NCBI GenBank assembly: GCA_009995225.1
Contig: JAACPW010000008.1
Span: 62,001 to 126,000 of the forward strand
Reading direction: 5' to 3'
Length of the DNA: 64,000 nt
DNA from: Sphingomonadales bacterium
GTDB lineage: Bacteria > Pseudomonadota > Alphaproteobacteria > Sphingomonadales > Sphingomonadaceae
The position numbers were made by a program, and so were the translations under genes. A model generated the notes under the pieces. That model was not told where the DNA came from. It ran no database searches and saw only the letters and a program-made list of their open reading frames with translations. Positions 38,001 through 45,375 of the stretch are shown piece after piece (position 1 is the stretch's first letter; every line of letters starts with the position of its first letter).

Positions 38001-39156
38001 GGGCGGCAAGGGCGGGTTTACCGCCTATGACGTGGCGAGCATCGCCAACAAGGGTACGTCCGAGCGCATCCTGAAGGGTCCGTTCTCGCCGCTTGGGCAT
38101 GATACCAACGTCAGAACCACCAATGCTACCTGCATGGCGCTGCCCACCAACCAGCCGATTGCGCCCACCCGCAGCACGCCGGATATGCGCACCATCAATC
38201 AGGAACAGGCATTCCTGCCGATCTACAGCTATGCGGTGGTGACAGATGCAGTCGAAGGTCTGATCCTTGTCAACGTCAACACGCTGGCGGACGGCGAATT
38301 CCGCAACAACAAGCTGACCCGCAAGATCTTTGCGGGCGGCGCCGATGCCTGGAATCCCGATGGCGTACTGACGGGGGCGCGGCACGTCGTGCTGGCGGGC
38401 GAGATCGCCTACATCACCGCCGACAAGGGTCTGGTGGTGGCCGATCTGGCTGATCCCGGCGCGCCAAAGGTCGCGGCGGTGCAGCCCTTGCGCGATGCCC
38501 GCGCATCGGCGGTGCAGTTCCGTTACCTGTGGGTGACGGATGCCGAGGGGGTGAAGCTGTTCGATGTCACCAACCTGCGTGCGCCGGTGGCCTTGCCTGA
38601 AGGCACCGTGCCGCTCGCCAATGCGCAGCGGATGTATATCGCGCGGACCTATGCCTATGTCGCGGCCAAGGGGGATGGGCTGGTGATCCTCGATGTGAAG
38701 AACCCGCGCCGCCCCCGCGTCGCCCAGAAGGTGACTCTGGATGGCACGCTGAACGATGCGGAAGACGTGATCGTCGGCACCACCAACGCCTCGCTGTTCG
38801 CCTATGTGGCGGACGGGCGCAACGGGATGAAGGTGCTGCAATTGACCAGCCCGGACAGCCAGCGCAATTTCTATGGGTTCAGCCCTGCGCCGGTGCCGGA
38901 GATGATCGCCTGGGCGCGGACGCCATCGCCGGCAATCGCGCTGTCCAAGGGCCTCGACCGTGACCGCGCGGTGGACGAGACCGGCGGTCAGATGGCGGTG
39001 TTCGGTCGGCTCGGATCGCGGCCCTTTACAAGGCCCGAAATGGAGCGTCTGTTCATGACCCGCAGCGGTGTGCCGTGGAAAGTCTCGGACGAGATCGACA
39101 TGAACCGCTGGGTCGGCATCGCGCCGCAAGGGCCGCTGCGGGCCGCGCGGCGCTAA
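35059..39156 (+). CDS. Decaheme cytochrome fused to LVIVD-repeat propeller
   Basis: A 1365-residue exported protein (signal peptide to about MAADKEK). Ten CXXCH motifs lie at about residues 67, 89, 167, 343, 440, 591, 619, 738, 748 and 855, followed from ~950 by at least five LVIVD-type blades (such as YAYVAAKGDGLVILDVKNP and YLWVTDAEGVKLFDVTN), predicting a C-terminal beta-propeller. This combination of multiheme wire and propeller is uncommon. The propeller could bind the outer-membrane partner or an extracellular substrate. It is the last gene of the plus operon, and its stop is 3 nt from the stop of the convergent phosphodiesterase gene. Confidence 0.88.
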   Translation: MLKLGQSLTRQIALLAAALVLAVGLFAGVPMAADKEKPVKRDYTAVFAPPAPQNQSVAEMEAKSAGCLTCHIKTDAPTMHVSPAVRLGCTDCHGGNPSVQGNSDLPHNHPDYVGARDTAHVLPKYPNSWHFPSSANPKRSYALLNTESPEFVKFINPSDYRVAREACGSCHIGAIEAAERSIMASGAMLWGGASYNNGILPFKNYLLGEAYTRDGLPAKITSPGAGPGGVLSEDQVARGVLAEMYPLPTWQVIPPGDVFRVFERGGRTINSQFPEIGLPNPSGAIQRLEEPGRPDLKQSNRGPGTGLRVAIPALNIHKTRLNDPFTWFMGTNDQPGDYRHSGCASCHVVYANDREPRHSLTYAQYGRDGQTITVDPTIAGKIEHAAGYDEKMHGAVKQPGYDDHADHKDDGALTTPDGKVKEKGHPLSHVFTRAIPTAQCMNCHMHQPNIFLNSFLGYTMWDYESDAPSMWPKQQKYPTAEEVRAINERNPEAAAARGNWGDLDFLRNVYDLNPTLKDTQFADYHGHGWNFRAIFKRDREGNLLDADGAIVDNDDPEKWRKEGEGKFVPAGTNPGKAVHMMDIHAEIGMQCADCHFEQDSHGNGLIYGEVANAIEITCKDCHGTPDAYPTLRTSGPAAPPEGHNLALLRNPDGQRRFEWIEGEDGRRKLIQRSIVDPKLEWEMSLVKDSVDPATPTFNAKAARAKLVSRYGAETGNFEFGTGIGIDDRAHRDPEIACFTCHLSWTTSCGGCHLPIEANWKTKSHKYEGGETRNFATYNPQVARDEMFQLGKHQTTKGNQVAPVRSSSALVLSSTNINRERIYVQQPPISSIGFSSQAFAPHFPHTVRKTETKTCTDCHLSAKDDNNAIIAQLFLLGTNYVNFVGLNAWTGLEGGFQATRVTEYDEPQAVIGSYLHRYAYPDYWGLHVDQNGRELKNWVRGKTFDKNLSGETQPFEEFVNIHEGTSGRVGCLQLRGEYMFVAGGKGGFTAYDVASIANKGTSERILKGPFSPLGHDTNVRTTNATCMALPTNQPIAPTRSTPDMRTINQEQAFLPIYSYAVVTDAVEGLILVNVNTLADGEFRNNKLTRKIFAGGADAWNPDGVLTGARHVVLAGEIAYITADKGLVVADLADPGAPKVAAVQPLRDARASAVQFRYLWVTDAEGVKLFDVTNLRAPVALPEGTVPLANAQRMYIARTYAYVAAKGDGLVILDVKNPRRPRVAQKVTLDGTLNDAEDVIVGTTNASLFAYVADGRNGMKVLQLTSPDSQRNFYGFSPAPVPEMIAWARTPSPAIALSKGLDRDRAVDETGGQMAVFGRLGSRPFTRPEMERLFMTRSGVPWKVSDEIDMNRWVGIAPQGPLRAARR

Positions 39157-39159
39157 GCG

Positions 39160-40044
39160 TCAGTCCCGCTCGGCGAACATCCCTTCGATCATCGGCTGCA
39201 ACGCTGGGGTAAAGCGCGCCAGCACCTGCCAATCGCCCACGCGTTCGTAATGCGACACAAGGCTGCGCCCGTCCCAGCGGTGCAAAGCATAGGTTGGCGG
39301 TTCGGTGGTGATCAGTTCGCGGTTGTCGGGCGCGTGCTTGTCGATCGGGGTCAGGTCCATAGCCACCAGCGGCGCGACCGAAGGCGTGACGCCCAGCGGA
39401 ATGCCCGCAAAGCGCGTGGTGATCGGGCGGTGGAGGTGCCCGCAATGGATCGCCTGCACCTGATGCTGGCCCTTCAACACGCGGTATAACCGTTCGATCC
39501 ACGGCTCGCCCGGCGCCGGGTCCATCCAGTCGATCCCGGAACCAACCGGGGGGTGATGCATGAAGATCAGCGTCGGCTGACCCGGAGCCTCGGCCAGCTG
39601 GGCCGCCAGCCACGCGGCGCGCGCTTCGCAGAACGCGCCGCCGTGGCGCCCCTCTTCCAGCGTATCGAGGCAGATGATGCGCAGGCCCAGCGGCGCTTCG
39701 ACCGCATAGTGCAGGAACCCGCCCTCGGCAGGCATAACCTGCGGGAATGCGCTCAGCAGCCCCGCGCGGCTATCATGATTGCCGACCAATGGCAGGATCG
39801 GGATGGGGCAATCAGCCAGCAAAGCTGCGGTCTTGGCGAAACTTTGGACATCACCGTGATCGGTGATGTCGCCGGACAGAACCAGCAGTTCGGGCCGGTT
39901 GGGGCCATCGAGCAGCCGGGCCAGCGTGGCGCGGAAGCGGGTGAGGTTCAGCTCTTCGGGTTGTTCATCGGGCGCGAAGCCGACGTGGATGTCAGTGATC
40001 TGGGCGATCAGCACAGCGCGCGAGGGTACCAGATCGAGCCTCAT
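39160..40044 (-). CDS. cpdA: CpdA-type class III cyclic-nucleotide phosphodiesterase
   Basis: A 294-residue cytoplasmic metallophosphoesterase with the complete class III cyclic-nucleotide PDE motif series: TDIH, SGDITDHGD, GNHD, HHPPVGSG and HCGHLH. Expected reaction: hydrolysis of 3',5'-cAMP (or related cyclic nucleotide) to the 5'-monophosphate. Its ATG overlaps the end of the FHA-decaheme gene by 4 nt, so it is the last gene of the minus operon whose first gene contains two cyclic-nucleotide-binding domains; a local role in resetting that signal is inferred. Confidence 0.88.
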   Translation of the reverse strand: MRLDLVPSRAVLIAQITDIHVGFAPDEQPEELNLTRFRATLARLLDGPNRPELLVLSGDITDHGDVQSFAKTAALLADCPIPILPLVGNHDSRAGLLSAFPQVMPAEGGFLHYAVEAPLGLRIICLDTLEEGRHGGAFCEARAAWLAAQLAEAPGQPTLIFMHHPPVGSGIDWMDPAPGEPWIERLYRVLKGQHQVQAIHCGHLHRPITTRFAGIPLGVTPSVAPLVAMDLTPIDKHAPDNRELITTEPPTYALHRWDGRSLVSHYERVGDWQVLARFTPALQPMIEGMFAERD

Positions 40045-41840
40045 GGCTTCAGTCCCGCCGGGCCGGCAAGCGATGCTATGGCCGCCTTGTCAGGGACAGG
40101 CCGATAATGCGGTTTGGGCCCCTTGGTGGCCCATTGTCCGGCGGGCAGGTGATAGGCGTGGCACATCGCGCAATCGGACGGCACAACTTTTTTGGTCTTC
40201 ACCGCCGTCGCGCCCAGATGGCAATCGCGGCAGCTTTTCAGATCGGGGATCAGCAGATCGCTGGCAACCTTCGATGTGTCGGCGGCATGGCAATCGGTGC
40301 ATTCTTCCTTTTTGTGCGCTTCATGGTTGAAGTAACCGCTGCTCAGGAAGCGGTCGGGCAGGTTGACCGGCATGAGATCGGCCTGCCCGGTGGGGCCACG
40401 GGTGGGCAGGTGACATTCGGTGCAGACACCGCCGACAGACAGCGCATTTGAAAGCCCGATGTAAGCGCGCACCGGACGCCCGAAATCGGCTGCGTAGGCG
40501 GGCGAGGCGCTGCCGATCTGTACGGGGCGCTGGCGCACCGGGCCGACACGCCGGCGCGGGCCGGAGGAGATGCGGGCAAGGTCTTCGGCCAGATCCTTCA
40601 CATCGCCGTGGCGCAGCTTGCTGAAGCCGCCGCCGGCGGTGCGCCCGGACACGAGGCTGTGACAGCCTTCGCAGGACTCCTCCATTTTCACCTCCTTGAA
40701 CGCCAGCTTGTCGGGCGTGAGCGCGTGGCAGTCGCCGCATTCGAGCGGTTTGCCATATTGCCGCAGCGAAAGTGCCATGCGTGCAGCCCCGCCGCGCGCG
40801 TCCATGTGGACGTCATGCGGGAAGACAAGGCCCGATCGTTCGACAGGCTTCGTTCCCGGCTTGGCGCGCACCGGCTTGGCCGCGCCAAAGCTGGCGAAAT
40901 AGACCGGGCGGAACTGCGGGTGCCCTTTGCCAAAGTCGTGTGCATTGGCGAGGCTGGTGTCGGTCAGACGGGTATCGAGCTTGTCGTGGCAGTCCGAACA
41001 GAACGCCTCTCCGCCCGCAGGCTGGCGCACCGGGCCTTCGTGTTCCGAATGGCAGGAGACACAGCCCAGCGGCCCTTCCTTGCCAAAGCCTTCCGCAATC
41101 CGCCATTGCAGCGCATCGCCGGGAGAGAGCGCGGGGGCACCCCCGGCGAGCCGCGGCATGGGGGCGTGGTTCCCGGTATCCTCGTGGCAGGAAATACAGG
41201 TTTCATCCTGCACGCTTTTGAAGGCAGCGACGTGGCAGCTTTCGCAATTGTCCTTCAGACTGTGGTGCTTCACCGACAATTCGCCGCTGCTCCATGCACT
41301 GTCGAGCAGCACGGCGCCGGGAGTCTTGCCGGTAGGGTCGGGTTTGGTGGGCGTGCGCAGCAAGTGGCTGGCGACGGGCACCATCAGCAGCAACAGCAGG
41401 ATGGTGCCTGCCAACACCCAGCTCATCGCCCGCTTCGACGGCAGCACGCTGGCGAGCGCGAAGCCGCGCAGGGCATCGGTCTTGCCCTCTTCGGCAGCGA
41501 TCTGGCGGATGGTGATCGCGATGCTGCCGTCGGCTTCCGCCGCAATGGCCAGCCGCGCCGCGCCCAGCGCGATTTCCCCTCCGGTGCGCGGGTCGATGGT
41601 GCCTTGCATGACCATCCGGCCATCCAGCGCAAAGCCCAATGTGCCAAGCGCCGACGCGTGGAGCATCCCGTCTCCGGCACGCTCGATCCGCACATGGTGC
41701 TGTTCCACCGCAAGATCGGGCAGGTGAATGTCGTTTTCAGCCGCGCGGCCCACGGTGAGGCTGGTCTGCTCGGCGATCCGGTCACGGATGATTTCACGCC
41801 CGGCGGCGGTGAAATCGATGGTGCGGATCAGGAACGCCAT
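40041..41840 (-). CDS. FHA domain - transmembrane - decaheme cytochrome
   Basis: A 599-residue protein with no signal peptide at the extreme N terminus. Residues ~25-105 form an FHA-like phosphothreonine-reading domain (LTVGRAAENDIHLPDLAVEQHHVRI), residues ~139-160 one membrane helix, and the rest is periplasmic with ten CXXCH motifs (about 199, 215, 260, 281, 368, 390, 473, 514, 537 and 557). Topology predicts cytoplasmic FHA and periplasmic hemes. It starts 10 nt after the membrane cytochrome b gene and overlaps cpdA. A role as quinol-to-periplasm electron relay controlled by a cytoplasmic phosphoprotein is inferred. Confidence 0.85.
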   Translation of the reverse strand: MAFLIRTIDFTAAGREIIRDRIAEQTSLTVGRAAENDIHLPDLAVEQHHVRIERAGDGMLHASALGTLGFALDGRMVMQGTIDPRTGGEIALGAARLAIAAEADGSIAITIRQIAAEEGKTDALRGFALASVLPSKRAMSWVLAGTILLLLLMVPVASHLLRTPTKPDPTGKTPGAVLLDSAWSSGELSVKHHSLKDNCESCHVAAFKSVQDETCISCHEDTGNHAPMPRLAGGAPALSPGDALQWRIAEGFGKEGPLGCVSCHSEHEGPVRQPAGGEAFCSDCHDKLDTRLTDTSLANAHDFGKGHPQFRPVYFASFGAAKPVRAKPGTKPVERSGLVFPHDVHMDARGGAARMALSLRQYGKPLECGDCHALTPDKLAFKEVKMEESCEGCHSLVSGRTAGGGFSKLRHGDVKDLAEDLARISSGPRRRVGPVRQRPVQIGSASPAYAADFGRPVRAYIGLSNALSVGGVCTECHLPTRGPTGQADLMPVNLPDRFLSSGYFNHEAHKKEECTDCHAADTSKVASDLLIPDLKSCRDCHLGATAVKTKKVVPSDCAMCHAYHLPAGQWATKGPKPHYRPVPDKAAIASLAGPAGLKP

Positions 41841-41850
41841 GCCTGCACCC

Positions 41851-42732
41851 TCACCAATAGTAGAACACGGAGATCACGTGCGCGGTGAGCGCGGCGATCA
41901 GGGCGATGGTCAGCGGGATATGGATGAACAGCCAGATTTCCAGCATGGCCCGGATGCGCAATGCGCCCCGGATCTGGGCTAGCTGATCGCGGCGACGCTC
42001 CAGCAGCGATCCCACCCGCGCCGTCTCTTCTGAATTGCCGCCCATCCTTTTCAACGCGCGGGACGTGGCACAGCCGGGATAGCGTCCGGTCAGGCGCGCC
42101 AGAGGTCCGCCGTAAAAGACGTCCTGCGCCAGCGCGGCTATCACCAGATCCGCCTCGGCCCGGCCCAGCGGTTGGGCGGCGCTTTCCAGCTGGCGGTCGA
42201 TCGCGGTCAGCGCGTCCAGCATTTGCGCGCGGGTCATCTCCTTGCGGTTGGAAGAAAGACTGGCGGGCAACGTGGCATAGACAACCACGCCGTAAATCCC
42301 GGTGACGATCACCAGCAGCATCAGGACATAGGCGAGCGTGTGGACATTCCAGCCCATCTGGAAACCGGTGTGCAGCGTTCCGACAACCGCCAGCGACAGG
42401 CCGAGATAGACATGCGCCGATGTCCACGCCTTGAGGCTCCAGGCACCCGGATTGATCCGCCGCTTGCGCACACCCAGCAGCGAAAGCCACAGGATGAGGC
42501 CAAAGCCGATGGTGCCCAGCGTATAGCCGTACCACGTCCCGCCATTGGGGCGCGGCTCCTGATCGATCAGCACATAGCCCGCGATGCTTGCCGCACTCAG
42601 CGCGAGGGCAATCCACAGCCAGCGAAAGCCGCGGTGTTTCAGAAAGCTGACATGATCGGAATCGCGCCGCTTTTCATCCTGCGTGAAGCGTCCCGTGCCA
42701 CCTTTCGTCTGGGCCGCCTTGGTCGCCATCAT
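41851..42732 (-). CDS. Membrane b-type cytochrome-like protein
   Basis: A 293-residue integral membrane protein with about five hydrophobic helices (starting near residues 36, 66, 104, 133 and 262). Membrane histidines His107, His121, His131, His271 and His285 could ligate two b hemes. The ATG pair overlaps the stop of the upstream FAD/Fe-S gene (ATGATGA context), and GAGG sits ~7 nt before. Between helices 4 and 5 is a soluble helical loop (~160-255). It probably links the cytoplasmic Fe-S protein and the quinone pool to the decaheme protein; I do not recognise a named family. Confidence 0.72.
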   Translation of the reverse strand: MMATKAAQTKGGTGRFTQDEKRRDSDHVSFLKHRGFRWLWIALALSAASIAGYVLIDQEPRPNGGTWYGYTLGTIGFGLILWLSLLGVRKRRINPGAWSLKAWTSAHVYLGLSLAVVGTLHTGFQMGWNVHTLAYVLMLLVIVTGIYGVVVYATLPASLSSNRKEMTRAQMLDALTAIDRQLESAAQPLGRAEADLVIAALAQDVFYGGPLARLTGRYPGCATSRALKRMGGNSEETARVGSLLERRRDQLAQIRGALRIRAMLEIWLFIHIPLTIALIAALTAHVISVFYYW

Positions 42733-45266
42733 TCGGCATCCTCGGTCAACTTGGTGAAGGTCAGGAACTTGTCGGGGCTGACGCGGATCGCAGCGCCGGT
42801 GGGGCAGGCGCGCACGCAGGCCGGGCCGCCGTCGATGCCGGAGCACATGTCGCACTTGATGGCCTGCTTGGCCTTGGGCGTGCCGTCCTTTGCAGCCGCC
42901 TTCTTGCGCCAGTTGTAGGACGCTTCGCCCGGCCCCGGCCCCCTGCCGAACAGCATCCACTGGAGGAGGCTGGGCTTCTTCGGAGGCTTCGCGTCCATGC
43001 GGATCACGCCGTAAGGGCAATTGCGCTGGCAATTGCCGCAGCCGATGCAGGTGTCGTCGATGAACACTTCGCCATCAGGCCCGCGCTTGATCGCATTGGG
43101 CGGGCAATCGGCCATGCAGTGCGGGTGTTCGCAGTGGCGGCATGACGTCGGCACGTGGAGGTGCGCGTAGGTGCGCCCCGCTTCCCGGTCGAGCCGGGTC
43201 AGGCCATCATGGCTGTCAGCGCAGGCCTTTTCGCAATTGTCGCAGCCGATGCACAGTTTTTCGTCGATCAGCAGCACATCGGTTGCTTCCCCGATGCCGT
43301 TGTCGACCAGGAACTGCGCGGTTTCGGAATAGAGATCGACCGCGCCGCCAAAGCTGTCCTTGCGGCTTTCGATGAAGGCGTTGGTGGCGCGGCGGCCCGC
43401 CATGTCCTTCATCGCCTTTTCGCGCAGGGCGGGGTTCTTTTCGAGCAGCGCGAGGAAACCCTCGCCCGGCAAGCGGATCACTTCGGACTTGATCGCCGCC
43501 TTCACTGTTGCGGTGCGCAGGCTACCGTCGATCACCGCCATTTCCCCGAAATAGCTTCCGGCGGGGAGGTAGGAGAGGAACACCGGACGCTCGCCAATCG
43601 CCTTTTCGACGATCATCGACCCGCGCCGGATGATGAACACGTCCTTGTCATCCGCGCCCTCGGCCACGACTACTTCGCCTGCACGCTTTTCCTCGACCCT
43701 CGCGGCTTCCACCAGCGCGGCGACGTCTTCGCGTTTGAGGCCCGATCCGAACATCTGAAGCAATTGCCGCTCGATCGAGATGCGCTGGATCGCGGCCTTG
43801 GCCGTAGGCACCTGCGATTGCAGCTTGAGCGCGGCGAGGCGCGAGATTTCGACCACGATGGTGTCTTCGGCAGCGCGAATGGTCGCGCCCCGGCGGCGGC
43901 CGGAGATCAAGCCGACTTCGCCAAAGATCGAACCGGCTTCGATAGGGATGGTGATGGAAGGATCGGCCGGGTTGACCTCGACCGCCACAGACCCGCTGGC
44001 AATCCCGAACAGCGATGATCCGGGTGCGTTGCGTTCAAAGATCACTTCGCTGGGGCCGAAGAAGCGCGCTTCGGAATCAAGCATGAATTCGCGCATCTGA
44101 AGCGGGTTCATGCCGTTCAGGATCGACACATTGGTGCGCAGGAATTCCAGCCATTCGCCGGTGCTGCGGTTGCCGGGAAGGCTGGCGAACTTGGCGGCGA
44201 TGATAGGCTCGTCCGCAGGCTTCAACTCGGTATTGCCGTTGATGAACTCGATGACATCGTGGCCCTGGTTCATGCAGTGCTTGATCAGCGGATAGCCTGC
44301 CAGCGCGCCGATCACGAAAATGCCGGGCGCGGTGCTTTCAAACACGGGGGAGAGCTTGGGAAAGGCGCTGCGGTCCTCGCTCGAGAACTCGATCCCGCAT
44401 TCCTCGACGAATGCACGCGGCGGGGCCGAGCCGATGCGGGCGATGATCCGGTCGCACGGGATGCGCAATTCGCCGTCGCGAGTGGTGAGCGTGATGAACC
44501 CCGGCTCGATGGATGCGGTTTCGCTCTCGGTGCGGATCATCAGCTTGCCGGCTTCGTGATCCGCCATCAACGCCTTGACATTGGCGTCCTTGGCGGTGGG
44601 GAATTCGGTCCCACGGTTGAGGATCGACACGGTGTTGCGCTGCGCCGGGTCTTCGGCCAGCCCGCGCGCATTCTCGATGCCCGCATCGCCGGTGCCGACG
44701 ATGACGATATGCTCGTCGACATATTCGGCCGGGTCATCCAGCTGATACTGCACATGCGGCAGGTCTGCACCGGGGCAGCGCATCCGGTTGGGATTGCCTT
44801 GCGTGCCGATGGCGAGGATGACGTTTTGTGCCATTACCGTCTCGCCATTGGCCAGCTCGATGGCATAGGGCGGGGCGTGGCGCTGGATGTCGCGCACGGA
44901 CTTTGTGCCGTCCCGCGCACGGGTGACGAGTTGCTGCACAGAGCCGGGGATCGCATCGCCGGTGCCGCGGATCGCCCTGGCCTCGGCGTGGTATTTCACA
45001 TGGACCTTGTGGCCCGCGATCTGTTCGTCCCACAGCCCAAGGATCACCTCGCGCTTGCCCGCCTCGAAGTCGATGTCGCTGCGCAGCACCAGATTGGCAG
45101 GGGTTGCCATCACGTGCTTGCCCTTTTGGTATTTGTAGATCGTGTCCGACAGGTGATCGGTTTTTTCCAGCAGCACATGGCTCAGCCCGAGCGCCGCCGC
45201 ACGCGCAGCCGCGCTCAGCCCTGCCGGGCCTGAACCGATGATCGCAACCGTGTAAATCTCGCCCAA
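42729..45266 (-). CDS. FAD oxidoreductase fused to two cNMP-binding domains and four [4Fe-4S] motifs
   Basis: An 845-residue cytoplasmic fusion. Residues 1-345 form a thioredoxin-reductase-like flavoprotein (GSGPAG at 11-16, NAD(P)-binding GTGDAG at 191-196). Residues ~400-490 and ~520-610 are two Crp-like cyclic-nucleotide-binding domains; both keep the phosphate-cassette Gly-Glu and Arg (IFGEVGLISGRRRGATI; YFGEMAVIDGSLRTATV). Residues 665-830 carry four cysteine motifs of the DmsB/NrfC type (672-682, 709-721, 740-750, 805-821). Electrons from NAD(P)H or a dithiol could pass via FAD and Fe-S clusters to the membrane cytochrome encoded next, with flow gated by cAMP/cGMP. First gene of the minus operon. 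Confidence 0.9.
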   Translation of the reverse strand: MGEIYTVAIIGSGPAGLSAAARAAALGLSHVLLEKTDHLSDTIYKYQKGKHVMATPANLVLRSDIDFEAGKREVILGLWDEQIAGHKVHVKYHAEARAIRGTGDAIPGSVQQLVTRARDGTKSVRDIQRHAPPYAIELANGETVMAQNVILAIGTQGNPNRMRCPGADLPHVQYQLDDPAEYVDEHIVIVGTGDAGIENARGLAEDPAQRNTVSILNRGTEFPTAKDANVKALMADHEAGKLMIRTESETASIEPGFITLTTRDGELRIPCDRIIARIGSAPPRAFVEECGIEFSSEDRSAFPKLSPVFESTAPGIFVIGALAGYPLIKHCMNQGHDVIEFINGNTELKPADEPIIAAKFASLPGNRSTGEWLEFLRTNVSILNGMNPLQMREFMLDSEARFFGPSEVIFERNAPGSSLFGIASGSVAVEVNPADPSITIPIEAGSIFGEVGLISGRRRGATIRAAEDTIVVEISRLAALKLQSQVPTAKAAIQRISIERQLLQMFGSGLKREDVAALVEAARVEEKRAGEVVVAEGADDKDVFIIRRGSMIVEKAIGERPVFLSYLPAGSYFGEMAVIDGSLRTATVKAAIKSEVIRLPGEGFLALLEKNPALREKAMKDMAGRRATNAFIESRKDSFGGAVDLYSETAQFLVDNGIGEATDVLLIDEKLCIGCDNCEKACADSHDGLTRLDREAGRTYAHLHVPTSCRHCEHPHCMADCPPNAIKRGPDGEVFIDDTCIGCGNCQRNCPYGVIRMDAKPPKKPSLLQWMLFGRGPGPGEASYNWRKKAAAKDGTPKAKQAIKCDMCSGIDGGPACVRACPTGAAIRVSPDKFLTFTKLTEDAE

Positions 45267-45375
45267 CTATCCTCCCCTCTCGGATAGAGTGCACCCCGGA
45301 TCGCAGCATACCCAAATCGGGCTTCGATGCCAGAGCGAATTGCCCCGTAGGGCGGGCGGTGCTAGCGGTTTGTCC
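45267..45375. other. Divergent promoter region of the minus electron-transfer operon
   Basis: A 109-bp gap between the FAD/cNMP/Fe-S gene (minus) and the CcmI-like gene (plus). Both promoters must lie here or inside flanking genes. I see no FNR-type TTGAT-N4-ATCAA or CRP-type TGTGA-N6-TCACA palindrome. Confidence 0.4.

Noticed and set aside
35902..39129. A 1075-codon open frame antisense to the decaheme-LVIVD gene
   Set aside because: It is the complement of a gene with ten CXXCH motifs and propeller repeats; the antisense translation has no recognisable domain and arises from GC-rich codon bias.
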